The notes below the pieces were generated by a model. It searched no databases. It was not told where the DNA came from and saw nothing but the letters and a program-made list of their open reading frames with translations. The translations under genes and the position numbers were made by a program. DNA of 41,949 nucleotides from Candidatus Binatia bacterium. Lineage in GTDB: Bacteria; Desulfobacterota; Binatia; UBA9968. Positions 8,053-15,001 of this stretch are shown here, piece by piece (position 1 is the first letter of the stretch; the number at the start of each line of letters is the position of its first letter). The DNA is taken from positions 1 through 41,949 of the forward strand of contig DASXUF010000141.1 of the NCBI GenBank assembly GCA_036504975.1, read 5' to 3'.

Positions 8053-8628
8053 ATGATGCACCATCGATCGGTACGATTTCTTGCGCTTCTTTCGCTCGTT
8101 GTCTTGCCATCGACGACCGGGTCCGGCGAAGCGATTCCGTTCGTCCCCTCGCCCATGATCGTCGTCGACCGCATGCTTCAGCTCGCCGAAGTCCGGAAAG
8201 ACGACGTGATCTACGATCTGGGCTGCGGCGACGGCCGCATTCTTATTACCGCGGCGAAAAGATACGGCGCGAGAGGAGTCGGTGTCGATATGAATCCGCT
8301 ATTGGTGGATGAGGCCAGGCGCAAGGCTGCCGAGGAGGGCGTGAGCCACCTGGTCGAGTTCCGCGCCGGAGACGGATTGCAGGTGGATATTTCCGCGGCG
8401 ACGGTGGTGACCCTTTACATGTACAAATGGTTCAACAATGAGATGCGCCCGAAGCTGCAGCGGCTAAAGCCCGGCTCGCGGGTGGTCGCTCACGACTACG
8501 ACATCGACGACTGGAAGCCGACAAAAATCGAGACCGTGGATGTGAGCGCGGATCCATCATCATCCGAATACCACGGCACCCGCACGCTTTACTTGTGGAA
8601 GGTCGAGGCGCAACCCGCCGCTCCGTAA
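8053..8628 (+). CDS. Class I SAM methyltransferase with putative signal peptide
   Basis: A 191-residue methyltransferase whose first ~26 residues look like a signal peptide (basic start, LALLSLVVLP core, then small residues SGEA). The SAM-binding loop DLGCGDGR lies at residues 55-62, preceded by VVDRMLQLAEVRKDDVIYD. A later VVTLYMYKWFN occupies the usual motif IV region. This pattern resembles the small lysine-methyltransferase-like family related to FAM173/ATPSc-KMT. Export of a SAM-dependent enzyme is odd because SAM is not expected in the periplasm. An N-terminal membrane anchor facing the cytoplasm is the alternative. Own promoter at 7978. Target unknown. Confidence 0.85.
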   Translation: MMHHRSVRFLALLSLVVLPSTTGSGEAIPFVPSPMIVVDRMLQLAEVRKDDVIYDLGCGDGRILITAAKRYGARGVGVDMNPLLVDEARRKAAEEGVSHLVEFRAGDGLQVDISAATVVTLYMYKWFNNEMRPKLQRLKPGSRVVAHDYDIDDWKPTKIETVDVSADPSSSEYHGTRTLYLWKVEAQPAAP

Positions 8629-8682
8629 AGTCGCCGTCTCGGAGCAGCCGCGCTTTTTCAGCCTGACAAGTTCGGCCTCGCC

Positions 8683-8698
8683 CGGCGTTTCGACGCCG
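8683..8698. terminator. Possible terminator hairpin with TTCG tetraloop
   Basis: CGGCGT-TTCG-ACGCCG is a perfect 6-bp stem with a stable UUCG-type loop, placed between the convergent methyltransferase and PEGA-like genes. No T-run follows, so termination is a guess from position and stability. Confidence 0.4.
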
Positions 8699-8727
8699 CA
8701 GATCTTCCGGCAGCCGCCGACTCGTCG

Positions 8728-8955
8728 TCATCCAACGCCTCTCGACGGATGAAAATCGTTGATGATCAGAGGACCGATCGAAGTCGTGCTTTGAACGATC
8801 TGCGTGACGGATTGGGGCTGATAGTCCCGCGGAATGCCCAGGTCGAAGATATGATTGCCGGTCTCCACCATGAGCGTCTCGTTGGTGAACCCGGCGTCCT
8901 GGCCATCGATGCGAACCTTACGCGTTGTCGGATAACTGATGACGACGTATTCCAT
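8728..8955 (-). CDS. Small PEGA-like beta protein
   Basis: A 75-residue protein with no signal peptide or membrane segment. The pattern YPTTRKVRIDGQDAGFTNETLMVETGNH resembles one PEGA repeat: a short strand, a V-x-I-D-G-x-x-x-G turn, then T-P-like and G-x-H elements. PEGA repeats usually sit on surface or S-layer-type proteins, but this copy stands alone. The start is well supported by AGGAG before ATG 8955. The leader carries a 16-bp palindrome and a TTGACA promoter. Function unknown; the PEGA resemblance is my reading of the pattern. Confidence 0.72.
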   Translation of the reverse strand: MEYVVISYPTTRKVRIDGQDAGFTNETLMVETGNHIFDLGIPRDYQPQSVTQIVQSTTSIGPLIINDFHPSRGVG

Positions 8956-8991
8956 GGCGGCTCCTCGCTGCTGGGGTGATGTCGAACTCTG

Positions 8992-9007
8992 GAACAGAAA
9001 TCTGTTC
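8992..9007. promoter_or_regulatory. Perfect 16-bp palindrome, candidate operator
   Basis: GAACAGAAATCTGTTC is a perfect inverted repeat (7-bp arms, 2-base centre) between the divergent PEGA-like and hydrolase genes, 37 bp upstream of the PEGA-like ATG. It lies downstream of that gene's putative -10, where a repressor could block transcription. The regulator is unknown; the half-site spacing does not match a LexA site I can name. Confidence 0.45.
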
Positions 9008-9039
9008 TTATAGAATTATCATTACAGTGCTCATTGGCC

Positions 9040-9069
9040 CTCATACTCTGACACGCGGGACGCTGTCAA
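9040..9069 (-). promoter_or_regulatory. Possible promoter of the PEGA-like gene
   Basis: Read leftward, TTGACA (9069-9064) and TATGAG (9045-9040) are 18 bases apart. The -35 is perfect and the -10 matches 4 of 6. The expected start lies about 80 bp before the gene. Confidence 0.4.
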
Positions 9070-9166
9070 GAATTATTTTTGCCGGTTTCGTTTCCGCTGC
9101 GAGCCGCGTCCGCTTTTCACGCGGCGCCGGATTGTCCACCGCGGCGAAGCGGAGTATAAATCCGCT

Positions 9167-10024
9167 GTGGAAGACAAAGTCCAGCATGCCTCCGTCAATG
9201 GAATTCGCCTTGCGTACGAGAAGACGGGCGCCGGTTACCCGCTGCTGCTGATTCATGGCTTCCCGCGCGACCGGCGTCTGTGGCGCAAGGTGACGCCAGG
9301 TTTAGCGGAACGGTTCAGTGTAGTCGCCATGGACCGGCGCGGCTACGGCGAATCCGATCGGCCACCGGACGCCGCAGGCTACGACAACCGGACGATGGCG
9401 GCGGATGCGCTGGGTTTGGCGCGCTCGCTTGGATGGGAGAAGTTCATGGTGGTCGGCCACGACCGGGGCGCGCCCGTCGCGCAGAGATTGGCCGCCGACC
9501 GCCCGGAAAATATCGCCGCCCTCGTCATGCTCGACTGTCTCCCTTTCGGGTTGAGGGATGACCGCCCGCGAGATCCGAGCGGACGCGGTTGGTACATGGA
9601 TTTTTTTCGCCAGAGAGGCGTCGCCGAAAAAATCATCGGACAAGACCCGCGTCTGTTCTTCTCGTTGTTTTTGCAGCGTCACTCTCATCTGACGCCGGAG
9701 GAGCAGGAAAATTTTTTGGCGCCCTTCTGCCGCCCCGGCTCGGTCGCGGCCGTCCTCGCGGACTATCGACACGCCCTGGAAGACGACGCGGCGTACTGGA
9801 AAGACTGGTTTCAGAGCGGGAACAAGATCACGACCCCGGTCTGCGCACTCTGGTCGGAGAGAGGCCCGGTTGCCCGGCAAGCCGTGCTGGAAGCTTGGCG
9901 CGCGGCCGCGCGCGACGTGCGCGGCGCGGTGATTTCCAACTGCGCCCATTATCTACAGGAAGAGCAGCCGGACGCCGTCGTCGAGCAGATCTTGCGCTTC
10001 GCCGACGAGATAGGTATTTCATAG
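9167..10024 (+). CDS. Alpha/beta hydrolase with aspartate nucleophile
   Basis: A 285-residue alpha/beta hydrolase. The nucleophile elbow is VGHDRG (D99), so it belongs to the haloacetate dehalogenase / epoxide hydrolase branch rather than the Ser esterases. The oxyanion region is HGFPRDRRLW (31-40), and the probable catalytic His lies in NCAHYLQEEQPD near the C-terminus. The order MDRRGYGESD and AADALGLARSLGW matches fluoroacetate dehalogenase. In the cap, however, the halide-binding His-Trp pair of that enzyme appears to be replaced (GWYMDFF), so dehalogenation is not assured. The start is GTG 9167 with GGAG upstream at a long spacing. It may be read together with the ATPase gene that follows 49 bp later. 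Confidence 0.87.
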   Translation: MEDKVQHASVNGIRLAYEKTGAGYPLLLIHGFPRDRRLWRKVTPGLAERFSVVAMDRRGYGESDRPPDAAGYDNRTMAADALGLARSLGWEKFMVVGHDRGAPVAQRLAADRPENIAALVMLDCLPFGLRDDRPRDPSGRGWYMDFFRQRGVAEKIIGQDPRLFFSLFLQRHSHLTPEEQENFLAPFCRPGSVAAVLADYRHALEDDAAYWKDWFQSGNKITTPVCALWSERGPVARQAVLEAWRAAARDVRGAVISNCAHYLQEEQPDAVVEQILRFADEIGIS

Positions 10025-10073
10025 CGAAGCGGAAAGCGGCTATCCAACAACTCTACTCCAATGGACGTTGCCG

Positions 10074-11660
10074 ATGGGTGAAACCCGCGTCGATCTGCTG
10101 CATCTTCTCGAAGATTTGCGCGACGCTTATCCGGGGTCGATCGAGGAGACGATTCTCACTGAAATCATTGCCAACGCCCTCGACTCCGGCGCCACCGAGA
10201 TCGCTTTTGACGCCGAGCCCGCGCACAGTACCTTGACGACCGTGGACAACGGCTCCGGGATGCGCCGCCGGGAATTGGCGCGCTACCACGACGTCGCCGC
10301 CAGCACCAAAACGCGCGGGCAAGGCATCGGCTTCGCCGGCGTCGGCATCAAGCTCGGACTGCTGGTCTGCGAGGAAGTCGTGACGGAGACGCGCCGCGGC
10401 AAAAGCCATGTCGCGACTTCCTGGCGTCTGGCGTCGCGCCATCGCGCGCCGTGGAAGTGGGTCCCGCCTCCCGGCCTGGCGCCCGAAAGGGGAACAGCGG
10501 TCCGTCTCAAAGTTCACAACGCTCTCTCTCCCTTGCTCGATCCCGGTTTTCTCGAAGCCGCCGTGCGCCGGCACTACCAGCCTTTGCTCGATCCGACCTT
10601 CGACGATTTTATCGCCGCGCATTATCCCGCAGGCGTCGCGATCCGCGTCAACGGCCGGCGGCTGGAAAAACAGCGATGGACGGCGCCGCTCGAAGGTCCG
10701 TTGGAAATTCGCCTGATGCGCAAACGCAAGCCTTCGGCTTTCGGCTATCTGATCCGGGAAGACATTCCTCTTCCCGAAGAGCAGCGCGGGCTCGCGATCA
10801 GCACCTACGGAAAAGTTATTCGCAGAGGGTGGGATTGGCTGGGGCTGACGCCTTCCGCGCCGGAGCGCGTGGGCGGTTTGATCGAGGTGCCGGAGTTGGC
10901 GGCTTGCCTGACTCTCAATAAAGGAGATTTCATTCGCGCCGGCGCGCGCGGCGCCGCCTATCTCGCCTTTCGCAAAGGAATTCAGGAAGCGGTGTCGAAG
11001 CAGCTCGCCGCCTGGGGTGATGCGCGGGAGACGGCCGAGGACGCGCGCCCGAAGGAAGTCCGCCCGTTGCAGAGGGATTTGGCGCACGTGCTCGAAGATC
11101 TTGCCCGCGAGTTTCCCTTGTTGACATCCCTCGTCGAACACCGCGCCGGCGGCCAAAAGAGACTGGCTCTGGGATCCAGCGGCGGGGTCGCGGCTTCGCG
11201 CGCGTTGGTGACCGCCTCGGTGATGGGACAGGCGGAAGTGGAGCAGGATTTGGAGGATGCAAAGGAATCGACGGTTCAAGAACCGTCCGATGGAAAGCCA
11301 CAAGACGCCGAACCGGCGCAAGCTGAAGCATCCAATCACGACGGCATAATGTTGCCGGGCAAGAGCGGCGCGCGAAAACCGGCGCACTATGGGCTCGATA
11401 TCCAGTTCGAAAACCGTCCGGAGGATCTCGAGATCGGGCGCCTGCAGGAATCCACCGTCTGGGTAAACCGCGCGCATCCGGCCTATCGCCGCGCGCTGGC
11501 ATCACGGTCGATCGGGTATCACATCGCATTGGCCGTGGCGATGGCGCTTGCGCCGTTGGCCGTCGAGTCGGCCAACGAGCACGGCTTTGTTACGGCGTTT
11601 CTGTCGCGCTGGGGCGAAGCGCTCGCTGAGCCCGCGTCGCGAAGGAGAAAAAAACTGTAG
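10074..11660 (+). CDS. Orphan GHKL (Hsp90/MutL-like) ATPase
   Basis: A protein of about 528 residues with an N-terminal Bergerat ATP-binding fold: N-box EIIANALDSGAT (about 31-42), G1 motif VDNGSGM (about 57-63) and glycine-rich lid GQGIGFAGVGIKLGL (about 82-96). A middle transducer-like domain follows (ISTYGKVIRRGWDWLG, then an LNKGDF element), then an acidic Gln/Glu-rich linker (about 385-430). The C-terminal segment has STVWVNRAHPAYRRA and ends in RRRKKL. No kinase phospho-acceptor, Toprim or MutL endonuclease motif is visible. A TTG two codons upstream is an alternative start; ATG 10074 is preferred. It resembles stand-alone MutL/MORC-like ATPases found in bacteria, but the partner is unknown. 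Confidence 0.83.
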   Translation: MGETRVDLLHLLEDLRDAYPGSIEETILTEIIANALDSGATEIAFDAEPAHSTLTTVDNGSGMRRRELARYHDVAASTKTRGQGIGFAGVGIKLGLLVCEEVVTETRRGKSHVATSWRLASRHRAPWKWVPPPGLAPERGTAVRLKVHNALSPLLDPGFLEAAVRRHYQPLLDPTFDDFIAAHYPAGVAIRVNGRRLEKQRWTAPLEGPLEIRLMRKRKPSAFGYLIREDIPLPEEQRGLAISTYGKVIRRGWDWLGLTPSAPERVGGLIEVPELAACLTLNKGDFIRAGARGAAYLAFRKGIQEAVSKQLAAWGDARETAEDARPKEVRPLQRDLAHVLEDLAREFPLLTSLVEHRAGGQKRLALGSSGGVAASRALVTASVMGQAEVEQDLEDAKESTVQEPSDGKPQDAEPAQAEASNHDGIMLPGKSGARKPAHYGLDIQFENRPEDLEIGRLQESTVWVNRAHPAYRRALASRSIGYHIALAVAMALAPLAVESANEHGFVTAFLSRWGEALAEPASRRRKKL

Positions 11661-11730
11661 CCGATTCGTCCTACGGAATATCGACTTCCCCGATACTTTG
11701 CCAATACAGGTACGTGGATCGAGAGGTCCG

Positions 11731-12112
11731 TCACTCAGGTTTTATCCTCAGCGTTACTTTTCCCGAATTGTTCCGGTAAAAACCGGGGACGTCGTTGGCA
11801 AAGCAAAACAGCTCCCCGCTGGCCGGCGCGATAAACGAGCCTTTGGTGCCGAGAACGATGTACGGGCGCTTTTTGTCGATCGCTCCGATCAGCTTGAACA
11901 GCCGCTGTCCCGACTCGCGCTTCAGATATTCGAGGATCTTGTCCGTCGTCTTGCCTCACTCCGGCACCCAACCGTCGGCGTCGCACGGGTGCGAGGCGTC
12001 GCCACTCGCCTTCGGCGACAAACGAGTACCGCTTTCCTTTGGTCAGGATAATGCCCGTCTTGTTCCAATATTCACGCGCCGAGATTTCCACGCCCTCTGT
12101 CGTAGCGCTCAT
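11731..12112 (-). pseudogene. Broken LecA/PA-IL-like lectin gene
   Basis: The ATG at 12112 follows a strong GGAGGAG and reads ATTEGVEISAREYWNKTG, then KGKRYSFVAEGEW, which is a PA-IL-like sugar-binding start. At about 12000-12001 the homologous reading shifts frame (DASHPCDADGWVPE). It then meets TGA at 11958-11956, where the context (PE-stop-GKTTDK) suggests a former Cys codon. It resumes in the same frame with LFKLIGAIDKKRPYIVLG and FCFANDVPGFYRNNSGKV to a natural stop at 11731. Two lesions make decay more likely than recoding. The neighbour upstream is also frameshifted. Assembly error remains possible for the indel. Confidence 0.75.
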
Positions 12113-12315
12113 CTTAGGCTCCTCCCCTTTTCGACCGGCGGCTCGTGCCGCCGGCAGCAATTTCCCGCCGGTCTCACGGACCAATGTCAGAAGCGCTGCA
12201 AGGATTACCTTCAGGAATTTTCGGCGATCTTCATCCATCTTCCAGCACTCCACGTTGATCCAGGATACTCGTCCGAGACTTTCTCCTTTGAGAAAGCCTT
12301 TCACCGGAACAAACA
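12113..12315 (-). other. Gap with possible Tat-like N-terminus in frame with the lectin
   Basis: The lectin frame stays open upstream through an ATG at 12238 that encodes DEDRRKFLKVILAALLTLV, which resembles a twin-arginine signal (RRKFLK) with a short hydrophobic core, ending near AARAAG. If used, the lectin would be an exported, longer protein. The strong ribosome site at 12112 argues for the shorter start. It may instead be a remnant of another small gene. Confidence 0.35.
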
Positions 12316-12887
12316 TCATGGCTCCAGCGCGGCGATGCACTCTTCGCGAATCCGCCACAAGTCTTCGAAGCTCCGCCCACTGATCTTCTCCGAATTCTTC
12401 GCGACCCATTCCTGCATGAAGCGACGATGTAACGCAGTCTTGTACTCGCCGATCCGCTCGGGCGCTACCGTTTCCTCGCGTAGAAATTTGCTGATGGCGC
12501 CGGCGGCGCGCCTGCCCGCGTAACGTCGATGCGCAAATCTTCATACATCAAGTAGCAATGCGCTTCGGGGAGAGCCGCGACGCCGTAGCGCTGAAGCACG
12601 GCGCCTACGCCCGGAGTATTGCGCTCGTCCATTTCATAGACACCGAGCATGAGCATGACGTCGAACTCCTGCTCAAGAGCAAGAGCCGCCAGGAACGCAT
12701 GCTTCGTGCTGCACGTGCCTTTCCCTTTGCGAAGAACGGCGCCGAAGTCAGCTCGATCCAATGTCCTGCCGTAAGGAAGCTTTTGCAGGTAGCGCCCGGC
12801 GGCGCGGAAATCGCTGACGCCGCGCGCCATGATCTCCGCAGACAACGGGCCGGCCGGCTTCAATGTAAAATCCGCAAAGCATCCCAT
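12316..12887 (-). pseudogene. Frameshifted transglutaminase-like gene
   Basis: The first part, from ATG 12887, reads FADFTLKPAGPLSAEI, then GKGTCSTKHAFLAALA, EAHCYLMYED and LRIDVTRAG. The Cys, His and Asp in these three blocks fit a transglutaminase-like/papain-fold triad. Around 12490-12515, in a GC-rich run, the frame is lost and stops in RKR. The reading continues in another frame as ISKFLREETVAPERIGEYK, then RRFMQEWVAKN, to a stop at 12316. A single indel therefore separates the catalytic part from the C-terminal helix region. It is 23 bp downstream of the TAXI receptor and probably in one transcript with it. Function unknown; activity or sequence error cannot be told apart here. Confidence 0.72.
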
Positions 12888-12910
12888 GACTCCATGCTCG
12901 CCTCGTTTCG

Positions 12911-13933
12911 TTATTTGAGATAGCCTCGCTCGCGGTAAAAGCGCTCCGCGCCCGGATGGAGCGGGACGTCGTTAGGCGCTTCTTCGTCATTGGCGCAAAG
13001 CTGCGCGATGTCGAGCGGCTTGAAATTATCGGTGGGAATGAGGTCTTTTCTTCTCTCGATCGCCTCGCAGAGTGCGTACGCCTCGTCGTCCGGCATGTCG
13101 GCACGCACGGCCATCGGCCAGCCGCTGAAATCGAGCGTCTGAACATCTTCGGACAAGCCGGGAAAACGGGATTTGGACATGACGGCCGGTCGGTAGCCGA
13201 GCGCTACCATGCGCTTGAGAATTTTTCCCTCAACCGGCAGGTACTGGAAGCCGTGCGCCAGGGCCGTCTGCCCCCAGCTCTTGATTCCCTCGTCGAAGAT
13301 CGCGTTCACGGCCCCGCTCTCGATCGCCTCCCGCCGCGCCGGATTGCTGGGTCCGGGCACCGGCTGAATCTTTCCGCCCCATTTGCGAATATCCGCCAGC
13401 GTAAAGCCAGCAGCGCGCATGACGGCGGTCACCGTGAACATCGTGGCATTTCTCAACAGAGCGTCTTGGGTTATCCGTGCGGTGGAAAGGCGCAGCGGAT
13501 ACCGTTGCTTTTTAATTTGATCGAGAGAGGTGATCCCGGTGGACTCATGGACGGCAAAGGCCACGACGTCATAAGAGGGGAAGACCGCGATCGTTCTCAG
13601 GGGAAGCCGCTTACGGAACGGACCTTTACCGCGGTACGCCAAGGTCAGCATCGACGATGGGTTGAGCCATACGAGCGAGAATTTCCCTTCGGCCAGCGCC
13701 ATAAGCTCGCGAAAGCCGCCGGTGGCGAACGACAACGAGACGCTGTCTTTTTCGTCGTTCGCTCTGGCGGCAAGGAAAAGTTTCAGCGTGCGGCCGAGCC
13801 GGGAACGGGTCTGCAGAACGCCCTCCGCCGCTCGCGTGGTTTCGAAAGAGAGCGCGCCGTCGTAGAGAGCGGAGGCCATTTCCAAAAGCCCCTTGGCCCG
13901 CTGGATTCCCGCGTTGTATCGTTTCTTGTCCAT
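12911..13933 (-). CDS. TAXI-family TRAP-type solute receptor, no signal peptide
   Basis: A 340-residue protein of the TAXI (TRAP-associated extracytoplasmic immunogenic) receptor family. The blocks VSLSFATGGFRELMALAEGK, FSLVWLNPSSML, LRTIAVFPSYDVVAFAVHES and KQRYPLRLSTAR follow the family order. The C-terminus has LCEAIERRKDLIP and HPGAERFYRERGYL, also typical. The N-terminus (MDKKRYNAGIQRAKGLLEMA) is charged with no signal peptide, unlike normal receptors, and no TRAP membrane subunit is nearby. It is 3 bp downstream of the LOG-type gene. It may work as a cytoplasmic binding protein. Ligand unknown. Confidence 0.84.
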   Translation of the reverse strand: MDKKRYNAGIQRAKGLLEMASALYDGALSFETTRAAEGVLQTRSRLGRTLKLFLAARANDEKDSVSLSFATGGFRELMALAEGKFSLVWLNPSSMLTLAYRGKGPFRKRLPLRTIAVFPSYDVVAFAVHESTGITSLDQIKKQRYPLRLSTARITQDALLRNATMFTVTAVMRAAGFTLADIRKWGGKIQPVPGPSNPARREAIESGAVNAIFDEGIKSWGQTALAHGFQYLPVEGKILKRMVALGYRPAVMSKSRFPGLSEDVQTLDFSGWPMAVRADMPDDEAYALCEAIERRKDLIPTDNFKPLDIAQLCANDEEAPNDVPLHPGAERFYRERGYLK

Positions 13934-13936
13934 GTC

Positions 13937-14521
13937 TTATGTCCTCTTCCGGTCGAATCGCTTCGTCGCGCTGGCGGTGATGAATGCTTCGAAGCGATCG
14001 AGCAACTTATCCGGCTCTTCTTCCACAATGAGCATGGACCGATGCTGCGGCTTGAGAAAACCCTCCTCGACCGCGCGATCTAAAAAGCGGACGAGATGAT
14101 GATAGTATCCGGAGACGTTTAAGAGACCGCACGGCTTGTCGTGAAGGTCGAGCTGAGCCCAGCTCAGAACTTCGAAAAATTCCTCCATCGTGCCGATGCC
14201 GCCCGGCAGGCCCATAAAGCCGTCGGACAGCTCCGCCATCACGGCTTTGCGCTCGTGCATGGATTTCACGATCCTTAGCTCGGTAAGCCCGCGGTGCGCG
14301 AGCTCTTTATCGACCAACAATTCGGGAATCACGCCGATGACTTGACCGCGCTGCGCCAACACCGCGTCCGCGATCTCGGACATGAGCCCGACGTTGCCGC
14401 CGCCATACACAAGCCCGTAGCCGCGCTCGACCAGCAAGCGGCCGAGCCGCCGCGCAGCGTCCGCATATTCGGAACCTGCGCCGGCCCTCGACCCCGTGAA
14501 GACACAGATTCTTCCTTTCAA
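13937..14521 (-). CDS. LOG-type phosphoribohydrolase (TIGR00730-like)
   Basis: A 194-residue protein of the LOG/YvdD family, which cleaves nucleoside 5'-monophosphates and in some members releases cytokinin bases. The start RICVFTGSRAG is the family's N-terminal Rossmann strand, followed by GLVYGGGNVGLM. The hallmark PGGIGTMEEFFEVLSWAQL (PGGxGTxxE) follows about 70 residues later. A TTG at 14521 gives the best homologous N-terminus; GTG 14545 in the same frame would overlap the upstream gene by 13 bp. The end is 3 bp before the TAXI gene, so they are co-transcribed. The true substrate cannot be judged from sequence. Confidence 0.88.
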   Translation of the reverse strand: MKGRICVFTGSRAGAGSEYADAARRLGRLLVERGYGLVYGGGNVGLMSEIADAVLAQRGQVIGVIPELLVDKELAHRGLTELRIVKSMHERKAVMAELSDGFMGLPGGIGTMEEFFEVLSWAQLDLHDKPCGLLNVSGYYHHLVRFLDRAVEEGFLKPQHRSMLIVEEEPDKLLDRFEAFITASATKRFDRKRT

Positions 14522-14532
14522 GCCCGCCTCGT

Positions 14533-14949
14533 CTAGCCGCCGCACTCGCCCGGAGAAAGAGACAATGCCGGATGAGTCTCGTCCGCGAATTTGTAAATGA
14601 ATTCGAAAGCGATCTTGTTCTTCACCGCCTCCCGGTATAGTTGCTCCGCGCACACGAACTTGGTGATCTGTTGCCGCAAGGCATTCTCGAGAGCCTCGCG
14701 ATCCCGAGGAGATCCGCGAACCGTATAGGTGTAGATTACGCGCTGCGGACCCGCTTCGATCGATTCCCATCTTATGGACGGATTGATATCCATCGGCAAT
14801 GCCGCCTTCTCCCGCTCGGCCGCAACGATTTTCTCCGCGGTGAGAGGCGCGATGAATTCCCGGGCATAGGCGAACAGCAGGATTGCGATCAAGACCAAAC
14901 CCGCGGCCAGACCGTACTTGAATAACTTCTCTCTTGTTTCCGCCGTCAT
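14533..14949 (-). CDS. Uncharacterised single-pass membrane protein
   Basis: A 138-residue protein with one N-terminal transmembrane helix (YGLAAGLVLIAILLFAY, residues about 12-28) and a mixed soluble domain (IRWESIEAGPQRVIYTYTVR, then ITKFVCAEQLYREAV), probably outside the inner membrane. The start at ATG 14949 has GGAGGT upstream. Its stop lies 11 bp before the LOG start. I do not recognise the family. The soluble part has two Cys (one near residue 99, one near the C-terminus). Confidence 0.75.
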   Translation of the reverse strand: MTAETREKLFKYGLAAGLVLIAILLFAYAREFIAPLTAEKIVAAEREKAALPMDINPSIRWESIEAGPQRVIYTYTVRGSPRDREALENALRQQITKFVCAEQLYREAVKNKIAFEFIYKFADETHPALSLSPGECGG

Positions 14950-15001
14950 CGCTGGCGACCTCCGGCCGCCGTATCCGAAGATTCTGCTCTCGGCGCGGCC
15001 C

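Noticed and set aside
11956-11958. UGA as selenocysteine in the lectin gene
   Set aside because: A separate frameshift about 40 bases upstream already breaks the gene, lectins of this type need no redox Cys, and no clear SECIS-like hairpin was noted downstream.
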